64,000 nucleotides of DNA, taken from NCBI GenBank assembly GCA_013204045.1, contig JABMOQ010000137.1, positions 23,491-87,490 on the forward strand. The letters run 5' to 3'. A program made the translations under genes and the position numbers. Below the pieces are notes generated by a model. The model was not told where the DNA came from, ran no database searches, and saw only the letters and a list, made by a program, of their open reading frames with translations. This stretch comes from Rhodospirillaceae bacterium (GTDB lineage: Bacteria > Pseudomonadota > Alphaproteobacteria > Rhodospirillales > JABHCV01). Of the stretch, positions 44,096 through 53,175 are shown piece by piece; position 1 is the first letter of the stretch; the number at the start of each line of letters is the position of its first letter.

Positions 44096-44526
44096 CGGAA
44101 ACGCCTTTCTTAATCCGCCCGTTTGAAGACGGCGACGTTGATGACGTCGCCGCCGTCTGGAAATCCTGTGAGTTGTCACGGCCATGGAATGATCCGGTAC
44201 ATGACATGGAATTTTGTCAGGGCCACGACAACGCGAGGCTTTTTGTCGGACTGGAAGGCGGACGTATTGTCGCTACGGTTATGACCGGCCATGACGGCCA
44301 TCGGGGCGCTATCTATTACCTGGGCGTTCACCCCGACCATCGTGGCAAGGGTTACGGCAAACGCATGACCATGCAGGCGGAAATCTGGTTGCGGGACTTA
44401 GGTGTCTGGAAGTTGAACCTGATGATCCGCGACGATAATTTGAATGTCCGTAAATTTTACGAATCTATCGGTTATGAAATGGAACTCCGCACCGTTATGG
44501 CGCGCAGGCTTGACGGCGATGACTAA
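44092..44526 (+). CDS. ypeA: GNAT acetyltransferase, YpeA type
   Basis: GNAT-fold N-acetyltransferase; 144 residues from a GTG that overlaps the sseA stop. The acetyl-CoA loop is GVHPDHRGKGYGKRM (Q/RxxGxG/A), followed by LNLMIRDDNLNVRKFYESIG, characteristic of YpeA/YjdJ proteins. An ATG at 44050 would add 14 residues inside sseA. The substrate is unknown. It overlaps the next GNAT gene by 8 bases. Confidence 0.85.
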   Translation: MTETPFLIRPFEDGDVDDVAAVWKSCELSRPWNDPVHDMEFCQGHDNARLFVGLEGGRIVATVMTGHDGHRGAIYYLGVHPDHRGKGYGKRMTMQAEIWLRDLGVWKLNLMIRDDNLNVRKFYESIGYEMELRTVMARRLDGDD

Positions 44527-45073
44527 GAATAAACTGGAAAGCGTCATCACCTATCTGCAAATGATGGGGCCGCCCACAGCCCCGCCACCGCCCGCTCCGC
44601 TGGGCCATATCGCCCTGCTTCATTGCGAAAAGCCGACGGTTTCCTTTTACCGATATCTTTATGACACGGTCGGAGCGCCATGGCTGTGGTACGAGCGCCG
44701 GGTCATGGACGACGATGCGCTTTCAGAAATCATTAACGACGACAAGGTGGAAATTTTCGTTCTGTACGTTCACGGCAACCCAGCCGGATATTTTGAACTG
44801 GACCTGAGGCAGATGCCGGATATGGAACTGGCTTACTTTGGCCTGATGCCCGAATTCATCGGCCAGGGGCTTGGGTTGTTTCTACTGCGGCAGGCCATTG
44901 ATTCCGCATGGCTGCACAAGCCGAAGCGTCTATGGCTACATACCTGCAATCAGGACCACCCAGGTGCCCTGCCGTTTTACCAGCGCGCCGGATTCGATGT
45001 TTATGAACAAGAAACGATTGTAATCGATGATCCGCGCACCAAGTATGCCGATCTTGAATGGCCCGAAGCCTGA
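44519..45073 (+). CDS. GNAT acetyltransferase
   Basis: A second, unrelated-looking GNAT protein; 184 residues from the ATG at 44519. The acetyl-CoA loop is LMPEFIGQGLGLFLLRQAID, and LHTCNQDHPGALPFYQRAGF follows. The Pro-rich segment PPTAPPPPAPLG near residue 25 is unusual. It ends the cysK-sseA-ypeA run and converges with the small gene at 45080. Substrate unknown. Confidence 0.86.
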   Translation: MTKNKLESVITYLQMMGPPTAPPPPAPLGHIALLHCEKPTVSFYRYLYDTVGAPWLWYERRVMDDDALSEIINDDKVEIFVLYVHGNPAGYFELDLRQMPDMELAYFGLMPEFIGQGLGLFLLRQAIDSAWLHKPKRLWLHTCNQDHPGALPFYQRAGFDVYEQETIVIDDPRTKYADLEWPEA

Positions 45074-45079
45074 CCGGCG

Positions 45080-45343
45080 TTAGCGCATAGACCCAAGATT
45101 GGCCATCAGCGCCGTGTTGATGCGGCGCACTTCTTCGGCGACCTTATGGGCCTTGTCCTTGTCTTCATCACAACAGTTGAAGGCGACATCGGCGCAACGA
45201 TTGCGTTCCTCGAGCAGAGCCTTGATGATCGCCTGCTCGATGGCAATGGCGACTTCCTTTGAAATACCATCGGACGATACGCCAAGAATTTCCTGTACCA
45301 CGGCGGTAGTTTCTTCTGCGCGCTCTCTCAGGCTTTTGGTCAT
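45080..45343 (-). CDS. Small Cys-containing helical protein, unknown
   Basis: I do not recognise this 87-residue protein. It is predicted to be mainly helical (MTKSLRERAEETTAVVQEIL, KEVAIAIEQAIIKALLEERN) and has a cluster of three cysteines in RCADVAFNCCDEDKDKAH that could bind metal. It starts 14 bases after aapP on the same strand, so it may be the last gene of the amino-acid transporter operon. Confidence 0.65.
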   Translation of the reverse strand: MTKSLRERAEETTAVVQEILGVSSDGISKEVAIAIEQAIIKALLEERNRCADVAFNCCDEDKDKAHKVAEEVRRINTALMANLGSMR

Positions 45344-45357
45344 ATCGGCCCCCTTAC

Positions 45358-46143
45358 TCAGTGCGACAGAATTTGGCTCAGGAATAATTTGGTGCGATCG
45401 TTCTGCGGGTTGTTGAAGAACTCATTGGGTTCGTTTTCCTCAATGATCTGACCTTCGTCCATGAAGATGACCCGGTTGGCGACTGTCTTGGCGAAACCCA
45501 TTTCGTGGGTCACGCACATCATGGTCATGCCTTCCTCGGCCAGTTCGACCATAACGTCGAGCACTTCCTTGATCATTTCCGGATCAAGAGCCGAAGTCGG
45601 CTCGTCGAACAACATGACCTTGGGGTTCATACACAGCGACCGCGCAATGGCGACGCGCTGCTGCTGACCACCGGAAAGTTGACCCGGATATTTTTTTGCC
45701 TGCTCAGGTATCTTGACGCGCTCGAGTAAATTCATGGCGACTTCTTCGGCTTCTTTCTTGGGCATTTTGCGGACCCAGATCGGCGCCAAAGTCAGATTGT
45801 CGAGGATGCTCAAATGTGGAAACAAATTGAAGTGCTGAAACACCATGCCGACTTCCTTGCGAATTTGCTCGACGTGTTTCAGGTCGCCAGTCAACTCCGT
45901 TCCTTCGACGATGATCTGGCCCTGCTGGTGTTCTTCCAGACGGTTGATGCAACGGATCATGGTCGACTTGCCGGAACCGGACGGCCCGCAGATGACGATG
46001 CGCTCACCCTTGTGGACAGTCAGGTTGATGTCTTTGAGGACATGAAACTCACCGTACCACTTGTGAACGCCGATCATGTTGATCATGACATCGTCGGTGA
46101 CGGTCATTTCCTTGGTCGGAGCCTGTATGGCTATTTCAGACAT
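45358..46143 (-). CDS. aapP: General L-amino acid ABC transporter ATPase
   Basis: ATPase of a polar amino-acid uptake system; 261 residues from the ATG at 46141-46143. It has Walker [17 protein letters not shown], the signature [15 protein letters not shown], and Walker [34 protein letters not shown] starts the ABC domain. A start six codons upstream is possible but less family-like. It is the last transporter gene in aapJQMP. Confidence 0.95.
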   Translation of the reverse strand: MSEIAIQAPTKEMTVTDDVMINMIGVHKWYGEFHVLKDINLTVHKGERIVICGPSGSGKSTMIRCINRLEEHQQGQIIVEGTELTGDLKHVEQIRKEVGMVFQHFNLFPHLSILDNLTLAPIWVRKMPKKEAEEVAMNLLERVKIPEQAKKYPGQLSGGQQQRVAIARSLCMNPKVMLFDEPTSALDPEMIKEVLDVMVELAEEGMTMMCVTHEMGFAKTVANRVIFMDEGQIIEENEPNEFFNNPQNDRTKLFLSQILSH

Positions 46144-46173
46144 GGTCTTTCTCCGTAACAAATTTCCCGGCGA

Positions 46174-47283
46174 TCAATGGCCGGTATGAAGTTTCTTTTC
46201 CAGGTGTTGGCTATAGCGCGACATGCTGAAGCAGAAGCACCAGAAGACGAAGGCCGCGAACACATAGCCCTCGATATGAAAGCCCAACCAGTCCGGGTTG
46301 GTGCCGACCAGCTGGATCATACCGAGCAAGTCAAACAGGCCAATAATCAAGACCAGGGTTGTGTCCTTAAACAGGCCAATGAAGGTATTGACGATTCCGG
46401 GGATGACCAGCTTCAAGGCCTGCGGCATAATGACCAGATTCATGGTCTTCCAATAGCTCAAGCCCAGTGCCTCGGCAGCTTCGGTCTGGCCCTTTGGGAT
46501 TGCCTGCAGGCCACCACGCACGACTTCCGCCATGTATGCGGCCGAGAACAGCATGACGCCGATCAATGCCCGGATCAGTTTGTCAAAGTGCATGCCCTCG
46601 GGCAGGAATAGCGGGAACATCACTGATGACATGAACAGCACGGTGATCAGCGGAATGCCACGCCAGAATTCAATAAAGCCGATGCAAATCGCCTTAACCA
46701 CCGGCATATCCGAACGCCGTCCCAGCGCCAGCACTATGCCTATGGGCAACGAGGCGACGATGCCGAGAACGGAAATCACCAGAGTCAGGAACAAGCCGCC
46801 CCACAACGGTGTTTCCACGTGCTCCATTCCGAACGAGCCGCCGACGAAAAGGTAAAACGCGATGATTGGATAACCAATGAGCAGGAAGACTGACAGCCAG
46901 CCCTTCCACCTGAAGCTAGGGACAAACAATGGAATGGCGGCAACGACCAGCAGCGCATAGGCAAAATTGATTCGCCACACTTCGGTGTCAGGATAACGGC
47001 CATACATGATCTGCTTGAACCAGAAACCGATATAAATCCAGCACGCCCCTTCGCGTGAGCAGTCATCACGGTTGGTGCCGAACCAGTCGGCATCCAAGAA
47101 CGCCCATTGAACGACCGGCGGCACGGAAAGATAAATCAAGTAGCCGCACAACAATGTCAGGAATATGTTGAGCGGCGACGACAGCATATTGGCGCGCACC
47201 CAACCGACGGCCCCAATGGTGATCGACGGCGGCGCCCAATCGGGATGTTCGCCTAATTTGTGAGTCGGTTTTTGATCGCTCAT
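46174..47283 (-). CDS. aapM: General L-amino acid ABC transporter permease AapM
   Basis: Inner-membrane permease; 369 residues, long for a HisM-type protein because it carries extra N-terminal helices, as AapM does. The EAA loop reads GGLQAIPKGQTEAAEALGLS, followed by IMPQALKLVIPGIVNTFIGL. It starts 2 bases after aapQ and pairs with it to form the heterodimeric channel. Confidence 0.95.
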   Translation of the reverse strand: MSDQKPTHKLGEHPDWAPPSITIGAVGWVRANMLSSPLNIFLTLLCGYLIYLSVPPVVQWAFLDADWFGTNRDDCSREGACWIYIGFWFKQIMYGRYPDTEVWRINFAYALLVVAAIPLFVPSFRWKGWLSVFLLIGYPIIAFYLFVGGSFGMEHVETPLWGGLFLTLVISVLGIVASLPIGIVLALGRRSDMPVVKAICIGFIEFWRGIPLITVLFMSSVMFPLFLPEGMHFDKLIRALIGVMLFSAAYMAEVVRGGLQAIPKGQTEAAEALGLSYWKTMNLVIMPQALKLVIPGIVNTFIGLFKDTTLVLIIGLFDLLGMIQLVGTNPDWLGFHIEGYVFAAFVFWCFCFSMSRYSQHLEKKLHTGH

Positions 47284-47285
47284 GA

Positions 47286-48476
47286 TTAGCGCTCCACCAA
47301 CGCCATTTTATTGTTGTACCAGTTCATGAAGGCCGAGATCAGCAAGCTGATGGTCAGGTAAACCGCCATAGTAATACTCAGCACTTCGATCGCCTGACCG
47401 GTCTGGTTCAAGACGATGCCGCCGAAAACCAGCACCAGATCGGGATAGGCGATGGCCGCGGCCAGCGACGAATTCTTGGTCAGGTTCAGGTACTGACTGG
47501 TCAGCGGCGGAATAATCACGCGCAGGGCCTGGGGAATAACCACCTTGCGAAGCGTTACCCCGGGTTTAATGCCAAGGGCGTATGAGGCCTCGGTCTGGCC
47601 ATGGCTGACGGCCATGATGCCGGAACGGACGATTTCGGCAATGAAGGTGGCCGTATAAAGCGACAGCGCCAAGGCCAGGGATACCAGTTCAGGAATAACG
47701 ACAATACCACCGGTGAAGTTAAAGCCCGTTAACTCAGGGTAATTCCAGCTCATGGGGAAGCCAGCGATCACCGCAGCGATAGACGGCAACCCGATGATAA
47801 TACCGATGGAAGCATAGACCGTATGAAACTGCTGACCGGTTTTTTCCTGACGCTTATGGGCCCACTTGGCCATAAATATGATGATGACGATAGCGGCAAC
47901 AAACGCCCACGAGATTAAGGCGAAACCGTCTTCAAAAACCGGCCTAGGCGAATAGAGCCCCCGGTTATTAAGGAAAAAGGATTCCATCACCATAGCACTG
48001 TCGCGCGGTGCCGGAAGATTGCGCAGAACGCCAAAATACCAAAAGAAAATTTGCAGCAGCAACGGAATGTTGCGCAAGGTCTCAATATAAACCGTGGCCA
48101 TCTTGGCAAGAAGCCAGTTGCTTGAAAGCCTGGCGACGCCGACCAGAAAACCAAATATTGTGGCGAAGAAAATGCCGATGCCGGCAACCAGCAGGGTATT
48201 GAACAGACCGACAAAGAACGCCCGTCCGTATGTGTTTTCTTCGGAATAATCGATCAGGCTCATCAGGATCGAGAAACCGGCAGTGGTATCAAGGAAACCA
48301 AAGCCAGAGGCGATGCCCTGGCGAGCCAAGTTGTCCAGCGTATTGCTGATAAGATAAGCGCCCAGCGCGATAACGCCGCCTAGCACAAGAAATTGAAAAA
48401 ACAGTGCCCGATAAACCGGGTCGTTCCAAATGGGCGGCTTGGCCGGCCTGTTGGAATTAGATACACCCTGAGCCAC
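47286..48476 (-). CDS. aapQ: General L-amino acid ABC transporter permease AapQ
   Basis: Partner permease of AapM; 396 residues. The EAA loop is SGIMAVSHGQTEASYALGIK, followed by VIPQALRVIIPPLTSQYLNL. A long periplasmic segment between early helices is typical of AapQ/BztB. It is separated from aapJ by 102 bases that hold a perfect hairpin. Confidence 0.95.
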   Translation of the reverse strand: MAQGVSNSNRPAKPPIWNDPVYRALFFQFLVLGGVIALGAYLISNTLDNLARQGIASGFGFLDTTAGFSILMSLIDYSEENTYGRAFFVGLFNTLLVAGIGIFFATIFGFLVGVARLSSNWLLAKMATVYIETLRNIPLLLQIFFWYFGVLRNLPAPRDSAMVMESFFLNNRGLYSPRPVFEDGFALISWAFVAAIVIIIFMAKWAHKRQEKTGQQFHTVYASIGIIIGLPSIAAVIAGFPMSWNYPELTGFNFTGGIVVIPELVSLALALSLYTATFIAEIVRSGIMAVSHGQTEASYALGIKPGVTLRKVVIPQALRVIIPPLTSQYLNLTKNSSLAAAIAYPDLVLVFGGIVLNQTGQAIEVLSITMAVYLTISLLISAFMNWYNNKMALVER

Positions 48477-48529
48477 GATCAGATTTCCCCCGAAACCTTT
48501 TTTTCAGCCATTATTCTGGCTTTAAGAAC

Positions 48530-48557
48530 TGTGCCCGACCCTTGCGGGTCGGGCACA
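48530..48557 (-). promoter_or_regulatory. Intercistronic hairpin between aapJ and aapQ
   Basis: TGTGCCCGACCC (48530-48541) and GGGTCGGGCACA (48546-48557) form a perfect 12-bp stem with a TTGC loop, 21 bases after the aapJ stop. No U-run follows on the minus strand, so it more likely protects the aapJ 3' end from exonucleases than terminates fully. This would favour excess binding protein over permease. Confidence 0.6.
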
Positions 48558-48578
48558 TATCTTTTTAGAGCTACCGGA

Positions 48579-49595
48579 TTAGCGTGCCGGCATCGGGTAC
48601 ATCAACCCGCCATTGTTCCACAGGTTGTTAACGCCACGCGCCAGCATCAGAGGCGTATCCGGACCGACGTTACGGTCGTAGGATTCGCCGTAGTTGCCGA
48701 CCTGCTTGACGATGTTGTAGGCCCAGTTCGGCTGCAAACCAAGGTTCTTGCCGACGTCGCCTTCAACACCAAGAATACGCTTGATGCCTGGGTTATCGCT
48801 GCCCTTCATCTTGTCAACATTACCCATGTTGATGCCCATTTCTTCGCTTTCGAGCATCGCATACAGGGTCCATTTAACAATATCGAACCACTGATCGTCG
48901 CCATGACGGACCACGGGGCCAAGCGGCTCCTTGGAGATAACTTCCGGCAGCACCATGTGATCGTCAGGCTTGCCTAACTTGAAACGCTGGGCGGCAAGGC
49001 CCGAGCGGTCGGTGGTGTAAACGTCGCAACGTCCGGCGTCATAAGCGGCGACAACCTCGTCGGCCTTTTCGAAGGCGACCAGCTTGTATTCCAGCTTGTT
49101 GGCACGGAAGTAATCGGCAACGTTAAGTTCGGTGGTGGTGCCCAGGTTGGTGCAGACCGACGCGCCGCCAAGTTCCAGAGCGTTTTTAACACCGAGGCTC
49201 TTGCGAACCATGAAGCCCTGACCGTCGAAGTAGTTGACGCCGGCGAAGTTCAGGCCCAGCGCGGTATCACGGGTGGCGGTCCAGGTGGTGTTACGCGACA
49301 GAACGTCGACTTCACCAGATTGCAACGCCGTAAAGCGTTCCTTAGCCGACAGCGGCGAATACTTGACCTTGCTGGCGTCGCCTAAGGTGGCGGCGGCGAC
49401 GGCACGGCAGAGATCAACGTCGATACCGGTCCAGTTGCCGTTGGCGTCCGGGTTCGAGAACCCTGGCAGGCCCTGGCTGACGCCGCATTGGACGAAGCCT
49501 TTAGCCTTAACGTCGTCTAGAGTGCCTGCATTGGCCGCCGAGCTGACAAACGCAGCTGCGGCGATCGCAGACAGAATTTTAACAGATTTCCTCAT
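48579..49595 (-). CDS. aapJ: General L-amino acid-binding periplasmic protein
   Basis: Substrate-binding protein of the Aap system; 338 residues. The signal peptide has AIAAAAFVSSAANA before GTLDDVKAKG. Family features are GFSNPDANGNWTGIDVDLCR, the ligand-site stretch FTALQSGEVDVLSRNTTWT, and the C-terminal GGLMYPMPAR. A GGGAGAG ribosome-binding site precedes the ATG. It is first of aapJQMP and shares a 248-base divergent region with metC. Confidence 0.96.
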   Translation of the reverse strand: MRKSVKILSAIAAAAFVSSAANAGTLDDVKAKGFVQCGVSQGLPGFSNPDANGNWTGIDVDLCRAVAAATLGDASKVKYSPLSAKERFTALQSGEVDVLSRNTTWTATRDTALGLNFAGVNYFDGQGFMVRKSLGVKNALELGGASVCTNLGTTTELNVADYFRANKLEYKLVAFEKADEVVAAYDAGRCDVYTTDRSGLAAQRFKLGKPDDHMVLPEVISKEPLGPVVRHGDDQWFDIVKWTLYAMLESEEMGINMGNVDKMKGSDNPGIKRILGVEGDVGKNLGLQPNWAYNIVKQVGNYGESYDRNVGPDTPLMLARGVNNLWNNGGLMYPMPAR

Positions 49596-49788
49596 TAGAA
49601 GCTCTCCCTGATGATTACTTGTTATGATTCAACCCCTGACGATACCCATTCCCAATATTCAGAAAAATGTATCGAAACAAAGGAGTTGAAAACAGTAAAA
49701 CATGAAACATTCAGGGGTCACAAGGACTAAGGGTCAAATGATTGATTTTTATGCGGTTCTGATACCTTTATATAATGTCATGAACATT

Positions 49789-49808
49789 CCACCCCCTGAC
49801 AGGGGTGG
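49789..49808 (+). promoter_or_regulatory. Hairpin in the metC 5' region
   Basis: CCACCCC (49789-49795) and GGGGTGG (49802-49808) form a 7-bp stem with a 6-base loop, 35 bases before the metC start. A TATAAT string at 49771-49776 lies just upstream, so the hairpin may be in the metC leader or near its transcription start. The remaining aapJ-metC gap shows no other clear signal. Confidence 0.35.
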
Positions 49809-49843
49809 TGAAATGAAGTGAAATAAATGAACGGATACAAGGC

Positions 49844-51025
49844 ATGAGCGACAAAAAGCTGAAAAAACAGACCCTGCTTCTACAGGCCGGGCGAAGCCCG
49901 AAAGACAATTTCGGTATCGTCAATCCGCCGGTTTATCATGCCTCGACCGTCACCTGGCCAACCATCGCCGACCTGGAACACGCCAACAAAACCCCTTATG
50001 ACGGCGTTCGCTATGGGACACGGGGCACAACGACGACCTTCGCCCTTGAAGATGCGGTCACCGAACTGGAAAACGGCTATCGATCAATCGCCGTCTGTTC
50101 CGGGCTGACCGCTGTGACGGCACCGTTGACGGCGTTTCTGTCATCCGGCGACCATATTTTGATGGTCGATAGCGCCTACAGCCCGTCACGCGTATTCTGC
50201 GATAGCAACCTGAACCGCTTTGGCATTGAAACCACATATTACGACCCGATGATTGGTGCCGGCATTGAAGCCTTGGTTAAAGACAACACGAAGCTTATTT
50301 TTCTTGAATCTCCAGGCTCCCTGACATTCGAAGTGCAGGATGTTCCGGCCATTGTCGCCGTCGCCAAATCCCGTGGTATCACCACCATCATTGATAACAC
50401 CTGGGCCGCAGGAACATATTTCCGGCCGCTGGATCATGGCGTCGATGTGACGGTACAGGCGGTGACCAAATATATCGGCGGCCATGCCGACCTGATCATG
50501 GGCGTCATTACAACCACCGAAGAAGCCTATCTGCCGGTCAAGCGTGAATGCTCGGTGCTCGGCATCCATGCGGCGCCGGACGATTGTTTCCTGGCCCTGC
50601 GCGGTTTGCGTTCCATGAACGCCAGGCTTGCATTGCACCAGGAACATGCCCTGAAGCTGGCCAACTGGCTCGGCGGTCGCGAAGAGGTGGCGCGCGTCCT
50701 CCACCCGGCGCTGCCCTCATGCCCCGGCCATGAAATCTGGAAGCGTGATTTTTCTGGCTCGTCCGGACTGTTCAGTATTGTCCTCAAAGATGGCTATTCA
50801 AAACAGGCGGTGACGGCCATGGTCGAAGGATTGGACCTGTTCCCCATCGGCTACAGCTGGGGTGGATATGAAAGCCTGATCATTCCGGCCTACCCACAAC
50901 AGTCCCGAACCGCGACAAAGTGGAAGTCCGGGCCGGTTGTCCGCATCCATGCCGGGCTGGAAGATCCCGACGACCTGATCGCCGATCTGGAAAAGGGGTT
51001 GGCCCGTCTTAACGCGGCTTCCTGA
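49844..51025 (+). CDS. metC: Cystathionine beta-lyase
   Basis: PLP enzyme that cleaves cystathionine to homocysteine, pyruvate and ammonia in methionine synthesis; 393 residues. The PLP lysine is Lys209 in AVTKYIGGHADLIMG; YGTRGTTTTFALEDAV and IDNTWAAGTYFRPLDHG are family motifs. The C-terminal SWGGYESLI favours MetC over gamma-synthases. Its 3' end overlaps znuB by 17 bases on the opposite strand. Confidence 0.93.
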   Translation: MSDKKLKKQTLLLQAGRSPKDNFGIVNPPVYHASTVTWPTIADLEHANKTPYDGVRYGTRGTTTTFALEDAVTELENGYRSIAVCSGLTAVTAPLTAFLSSGDHILMVDSAYSPSRVFCDSNLNRFGIETTYYDPMIGAGIEALVKDNTKLIFLESPGSLTFEVQDVPAIVAVAKSRGITTIIDNTWAAGTYFRPLDHGVDVTVQAVTKYIGGHADLIMGVITTTEEAYLPVKRECSVLGIHAAPDDCFLALRGLRSMNARLALHQEHALKLANWLGGREEVARVLHPALPSCPGHEIWKRDFSGSSGLFSIVLKDGYSKQAVTAMVEGLDLFPIGYSWGGYESLIIPAYPQQSRTATKWKSGPVVRIHAGLEDPDDLIADLEKGLARLNAAS

Positions 51026-51824
51026 TTGCTAGTACCGACTGGCTACATATAAAAAGCACCAGCGCCGCGACGACGATCGACGGCCCGGAGGGTGTATCGG
51101 CTATATAAGATGCAGCAAGCCCCCCGAACACGGACAAACCGCCGCAAATGGATGCAAGCACTGCCATTTGTTCCGGTGTACGGGCCAGCGGCCTGGCCGC
51201 AGCGGCCGGGATAATCAACAGCGACGTCACCAGCAAGATGCCAACGACCTTCATGGCCAGTGCGACAACAGCGGCCAGCATCAGCATGTAACCAAGCTTA
51301 AGCGCCTGCACTGGCACACCCTCGACCAGGGCCAGTTCCTCATGCACGGTGGCCGCCAACAAGGGTCGCCAGATCAGGCCCAGGATAACCGCCACGGTGA
51401 CGGCGACTCCATACAGCCAGACCAGATCTGAGGTCGTGATCGCAAGGATGTCACCAAATAGATATGACGTCAGATCAAGGCGTACGGAATCGAGAAACGC
51501 CGCCGCCACCAAGCCCATGGCCAGGGTGCCATGGGCCAATATACCGAGCAAGGTGTCCTCGCTAAGGATTGCCGTTCTCCGGCGATGACCAAAACCAAGA
51601 ATCAACGCCACGACAAGACAGACGACGATGACGCCGAGCATTGGCTCTGCCCCGACCAACAGGCCAAGGGCAATGCCGAGTAAGGCAGAATGGGACAAGG
51701 TCGCGCCAAAATAAGCCATGCGTCGCCAGACAACGAAGGACCCTAACGGGCCGGCAATGGCGGCAACAGCCAAGCCGGCCAACAGGGCGCGAACCATGAA
51801 ATCATCGGCAAGGAAATCAGTCAT
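51009..51824 (-). CDS. znuB: Zinc ABC transporter permease
   Basis: Inner-membrane channel of the high-affinity zinc importer; 271 residues, about eight helices. Start [20 protein letters not shown] at 51822-51824 overlaps the znuC stop by 8 bases (ATGACTGA). [20 protein letters not shown] and the later [20 protein letters not shown] mark the ABC-3 family. It ends the zur-znuC-znuB operon. Confidence 0.94.
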   Translation of the reverse strand: MTDFLADDFMVRALLAGLAVAAIAGPLGSFVVWRRMAYFGATLSHSALLGIALGLLVGAEPMLGVIVVCLVVALILGFGHRRRTAILSEDTLLGILAHGTLAMGLVAAAFLDSVRLDLTSYLFGDILAITTSDLVWLYGVAVTVAVILGLIWRPLLAATVHEELALVEGVPVQALKLGYMLMLAAVVALAMKVVGILLVTSLLIIPAAAARPLARTPEQMAVLASICGGLSVFGGLAASYIADTPSGPSIVVAALVLFICSQSVLAIRKPR

Positions 51825-52611
51825 GATGATTCCCGCCACCATCTTCGTGCAAGGGCACGACACTGCCGTGAATATCGTGCTCATGATCGTGTTCATGATG
51901 ATAGACCGAAAGCTCGGCTGCCACAGTCGGACCGAACAGGGCCACGAATTCCGGATGGCGGCTGACCGTCACTGGATGTCCGGCACAGCAGATATGGTTG
52001 TTCAGGCAGATAACATGATCTGTTGCCGCCATCACCACATGCAGATCGTGGGACACCATCAGCACCCCGCACCCCCGGTCATCGCGGATATGGCGGATAA
52101 TCGCATACAGTTCCGATTGTCCGCCTAGATCGACGCCCTGCACCGGCTCGTCCAGTACCAACAGGTCTGGATCGCGCAAAAGGGCACGAGCCAGCAGCAC
52201 ACGTTGCATTTCGCCGCCGGAAATGTCCTGAATGGGACTGTCGGCAACTTGCCCGGCGCCGGTTTCTTCAAGCACCGCGCGCCTTCGTCCCAACCCTGCG
52301 GCGTGGCGCGGTATGCCAAGGGCAAGGAACCGGTTAACCGTCAACGGCAAAGCTGGATCAATCACAAGGCGTTGCGGCATGTAGCCGATCTTCAGGCCAG
52401 GGCGGCGAACCACAGTGCCGCCAGCCGGTTCAAGCAATCCCAGCAGGGCACGGACAAGGGTCGTTTTGCCGGCGCCGTTGGGGCCTATCAGGTTGACGAT
52501 TTCGCCTGCCCGCACCTCGGCCCCGGCCTTGTGCAGGACACTTCGGCCACCATAGGAAACATTGATGTCGATGGCTTTAACCAGAACGCCAGTATCCGTA
52601 TTACCGGGCAT
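51817..52611 (-). CDS. znuC: Zinc ABC transporter ATPase
   Basis: ATPase of the ZnuABC importer; 264 residues. Walker A is GPNGAGKTT, the signature [15 protein letters not shown], and Walker [13 protein letters not shown]. The C-terminus is His/Asp-rich ([13 protein letters not shown]), a feature of ZnuC proteins. The ATG at 52609-52611 overlaps zur by 11 bases; a start 13 codons upstream would sit deeper in zur. Confidence 0.95.
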   Translation of the reverse strand: MPGNTDTGVLVKAIDINVSYGGRSVLHKAGAEVRAGEIVNLIGPNGAGKTTLVRALLGLLEPAGGTVVRRPGLKIGYMPQRLVIDPALPLTVNRFLALGIPRHAAGLGRRRAVLEETGAGQVADSPIQDISGGEMQRVLLARALLRDPDLLVLDEPVQGVDLGGQSELYAIIRHIRDDRGCGVLMVSHDLHVVMAATDHVICLNNHICCAGHPVTVSRHPEFVALFGPTVAAELSVYHHEHDHEHDIHGSVVPLHEDGGGNHHD

Positions 52612-53092
52612 GGTTGGCCCCTCCCCGGCAATTCGGGCACTGGCCTTCAACCTCCAGGGTTCTTTTCCCCGTTACAAACCCCGTTTCCTCGGCAAGGGCG
52701 GCAATGGCACCGTCGATGCGCTTGTCGCTGATTTCGGCAGCAATGCCACAATCGCGGCAGATCAGGAATTGCGACGGATGGGCAAGTTGCGGATCGCTGC
52801 ATCCGATATAGGCGTTAAGGCTTTCGATACGGTGAATGAGTCCCAGCTCGATCAGAAAGTCGAGAGCCCGATAGACGGTCGGCGGTTGGGCGTTGCGTTT
52901 TTCGCCCTTAAGAATTTCAAGGATGTCATAGGCGCCGACCGGTCGATGACTCTGCCAGACCAGTTCAAACACCCGCCGGCGTATGGGCGTCAGCCGGACA
53001 CCCCGCCGGGTGCTCTTCGCCGCCGCCCAGTCCAGGGCTTGCTCGATACAATGGCCGTGATCATGGCCGTGATTTTTGAATGCCGTCGTCAT
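52601..53092 (-). CDS. zur: Zinc uptake regulator Zur (Fur family)
   Basis: Zinc-sensing repressor; 163 residues. A His-rich N-terminus (NHGHDHGHC) precedes the winged helix with recognition region [18 protein letters not shown]. Structural zinc pairs are Cys112/Cys115 (CRDC) and Cys152/Cys155 (CPNC). Context supports Zur rather than Fur: it is co-transcribed with znuCB and divergent from znuA, with a palindrome between them. The start at 53090-53092 avoids a 16-residue extension that would run across the palindrome. Confidence 0.93.
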   Translation of the reverse strand: MTTAFKNHGHDHGHCIEQALDWAAAKSTRRGVRLTPIRRRVFELVWQSHRPVGAYDILEILKGEKRNAQPPTVYRALDFLIELGLIHRIESLNAYIGCSDPQLAHPSQFLICRDCGIAAEISDKRIDGAIAALAEETGFVTGKRTLEVEGQCPNCRGGANHAR

Positions 53093-53121
53093 GTTATGGC
53101 CTTCAGAAGGGCTTGACTGGA

Positions 53122-53142
53122 ATATGTTATAATATAACATAT
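53122..53142. promoter_or_regulatory. Zur box, 21-bp palindrome between zur and znuA
   Basis: The core ATGTTATA-A-TATAACAT extends by two matching bases on each side to a 21-bp perfect palindrome. It equals the known Zur operator pattern (TGTTATA-N-TATAACA). It lies 30 bases from the zur start and 34 bases from the znuA start, so one site can repress both directions. Confidence 0.85.
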
Positions 53143-53175
53143 CGTTTCAAGCAACAACTTAACTACCTGCAATAC

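Noticed and set aside
48530..48557. aapJ-aapQ hairpin as a full intrinsic terminator
   Set aside because: The minus strand has no U-run after the stem, and aapQMP follow without a clear promoter; a stabilising or attenuating role fits better.
53122..53142. Palindrome between zur and znuA as a transcription terminator
   Set aside because: It is AT-only in character with almost no loop, lies between divergent starts, and matches the Zur operator pattern.
53080..53175. Upstream start for znuA
   Set aside because: It would place 32 residues without a signal peptide across the Zur box; the ATG at 53176 gives a normal signal sequence.
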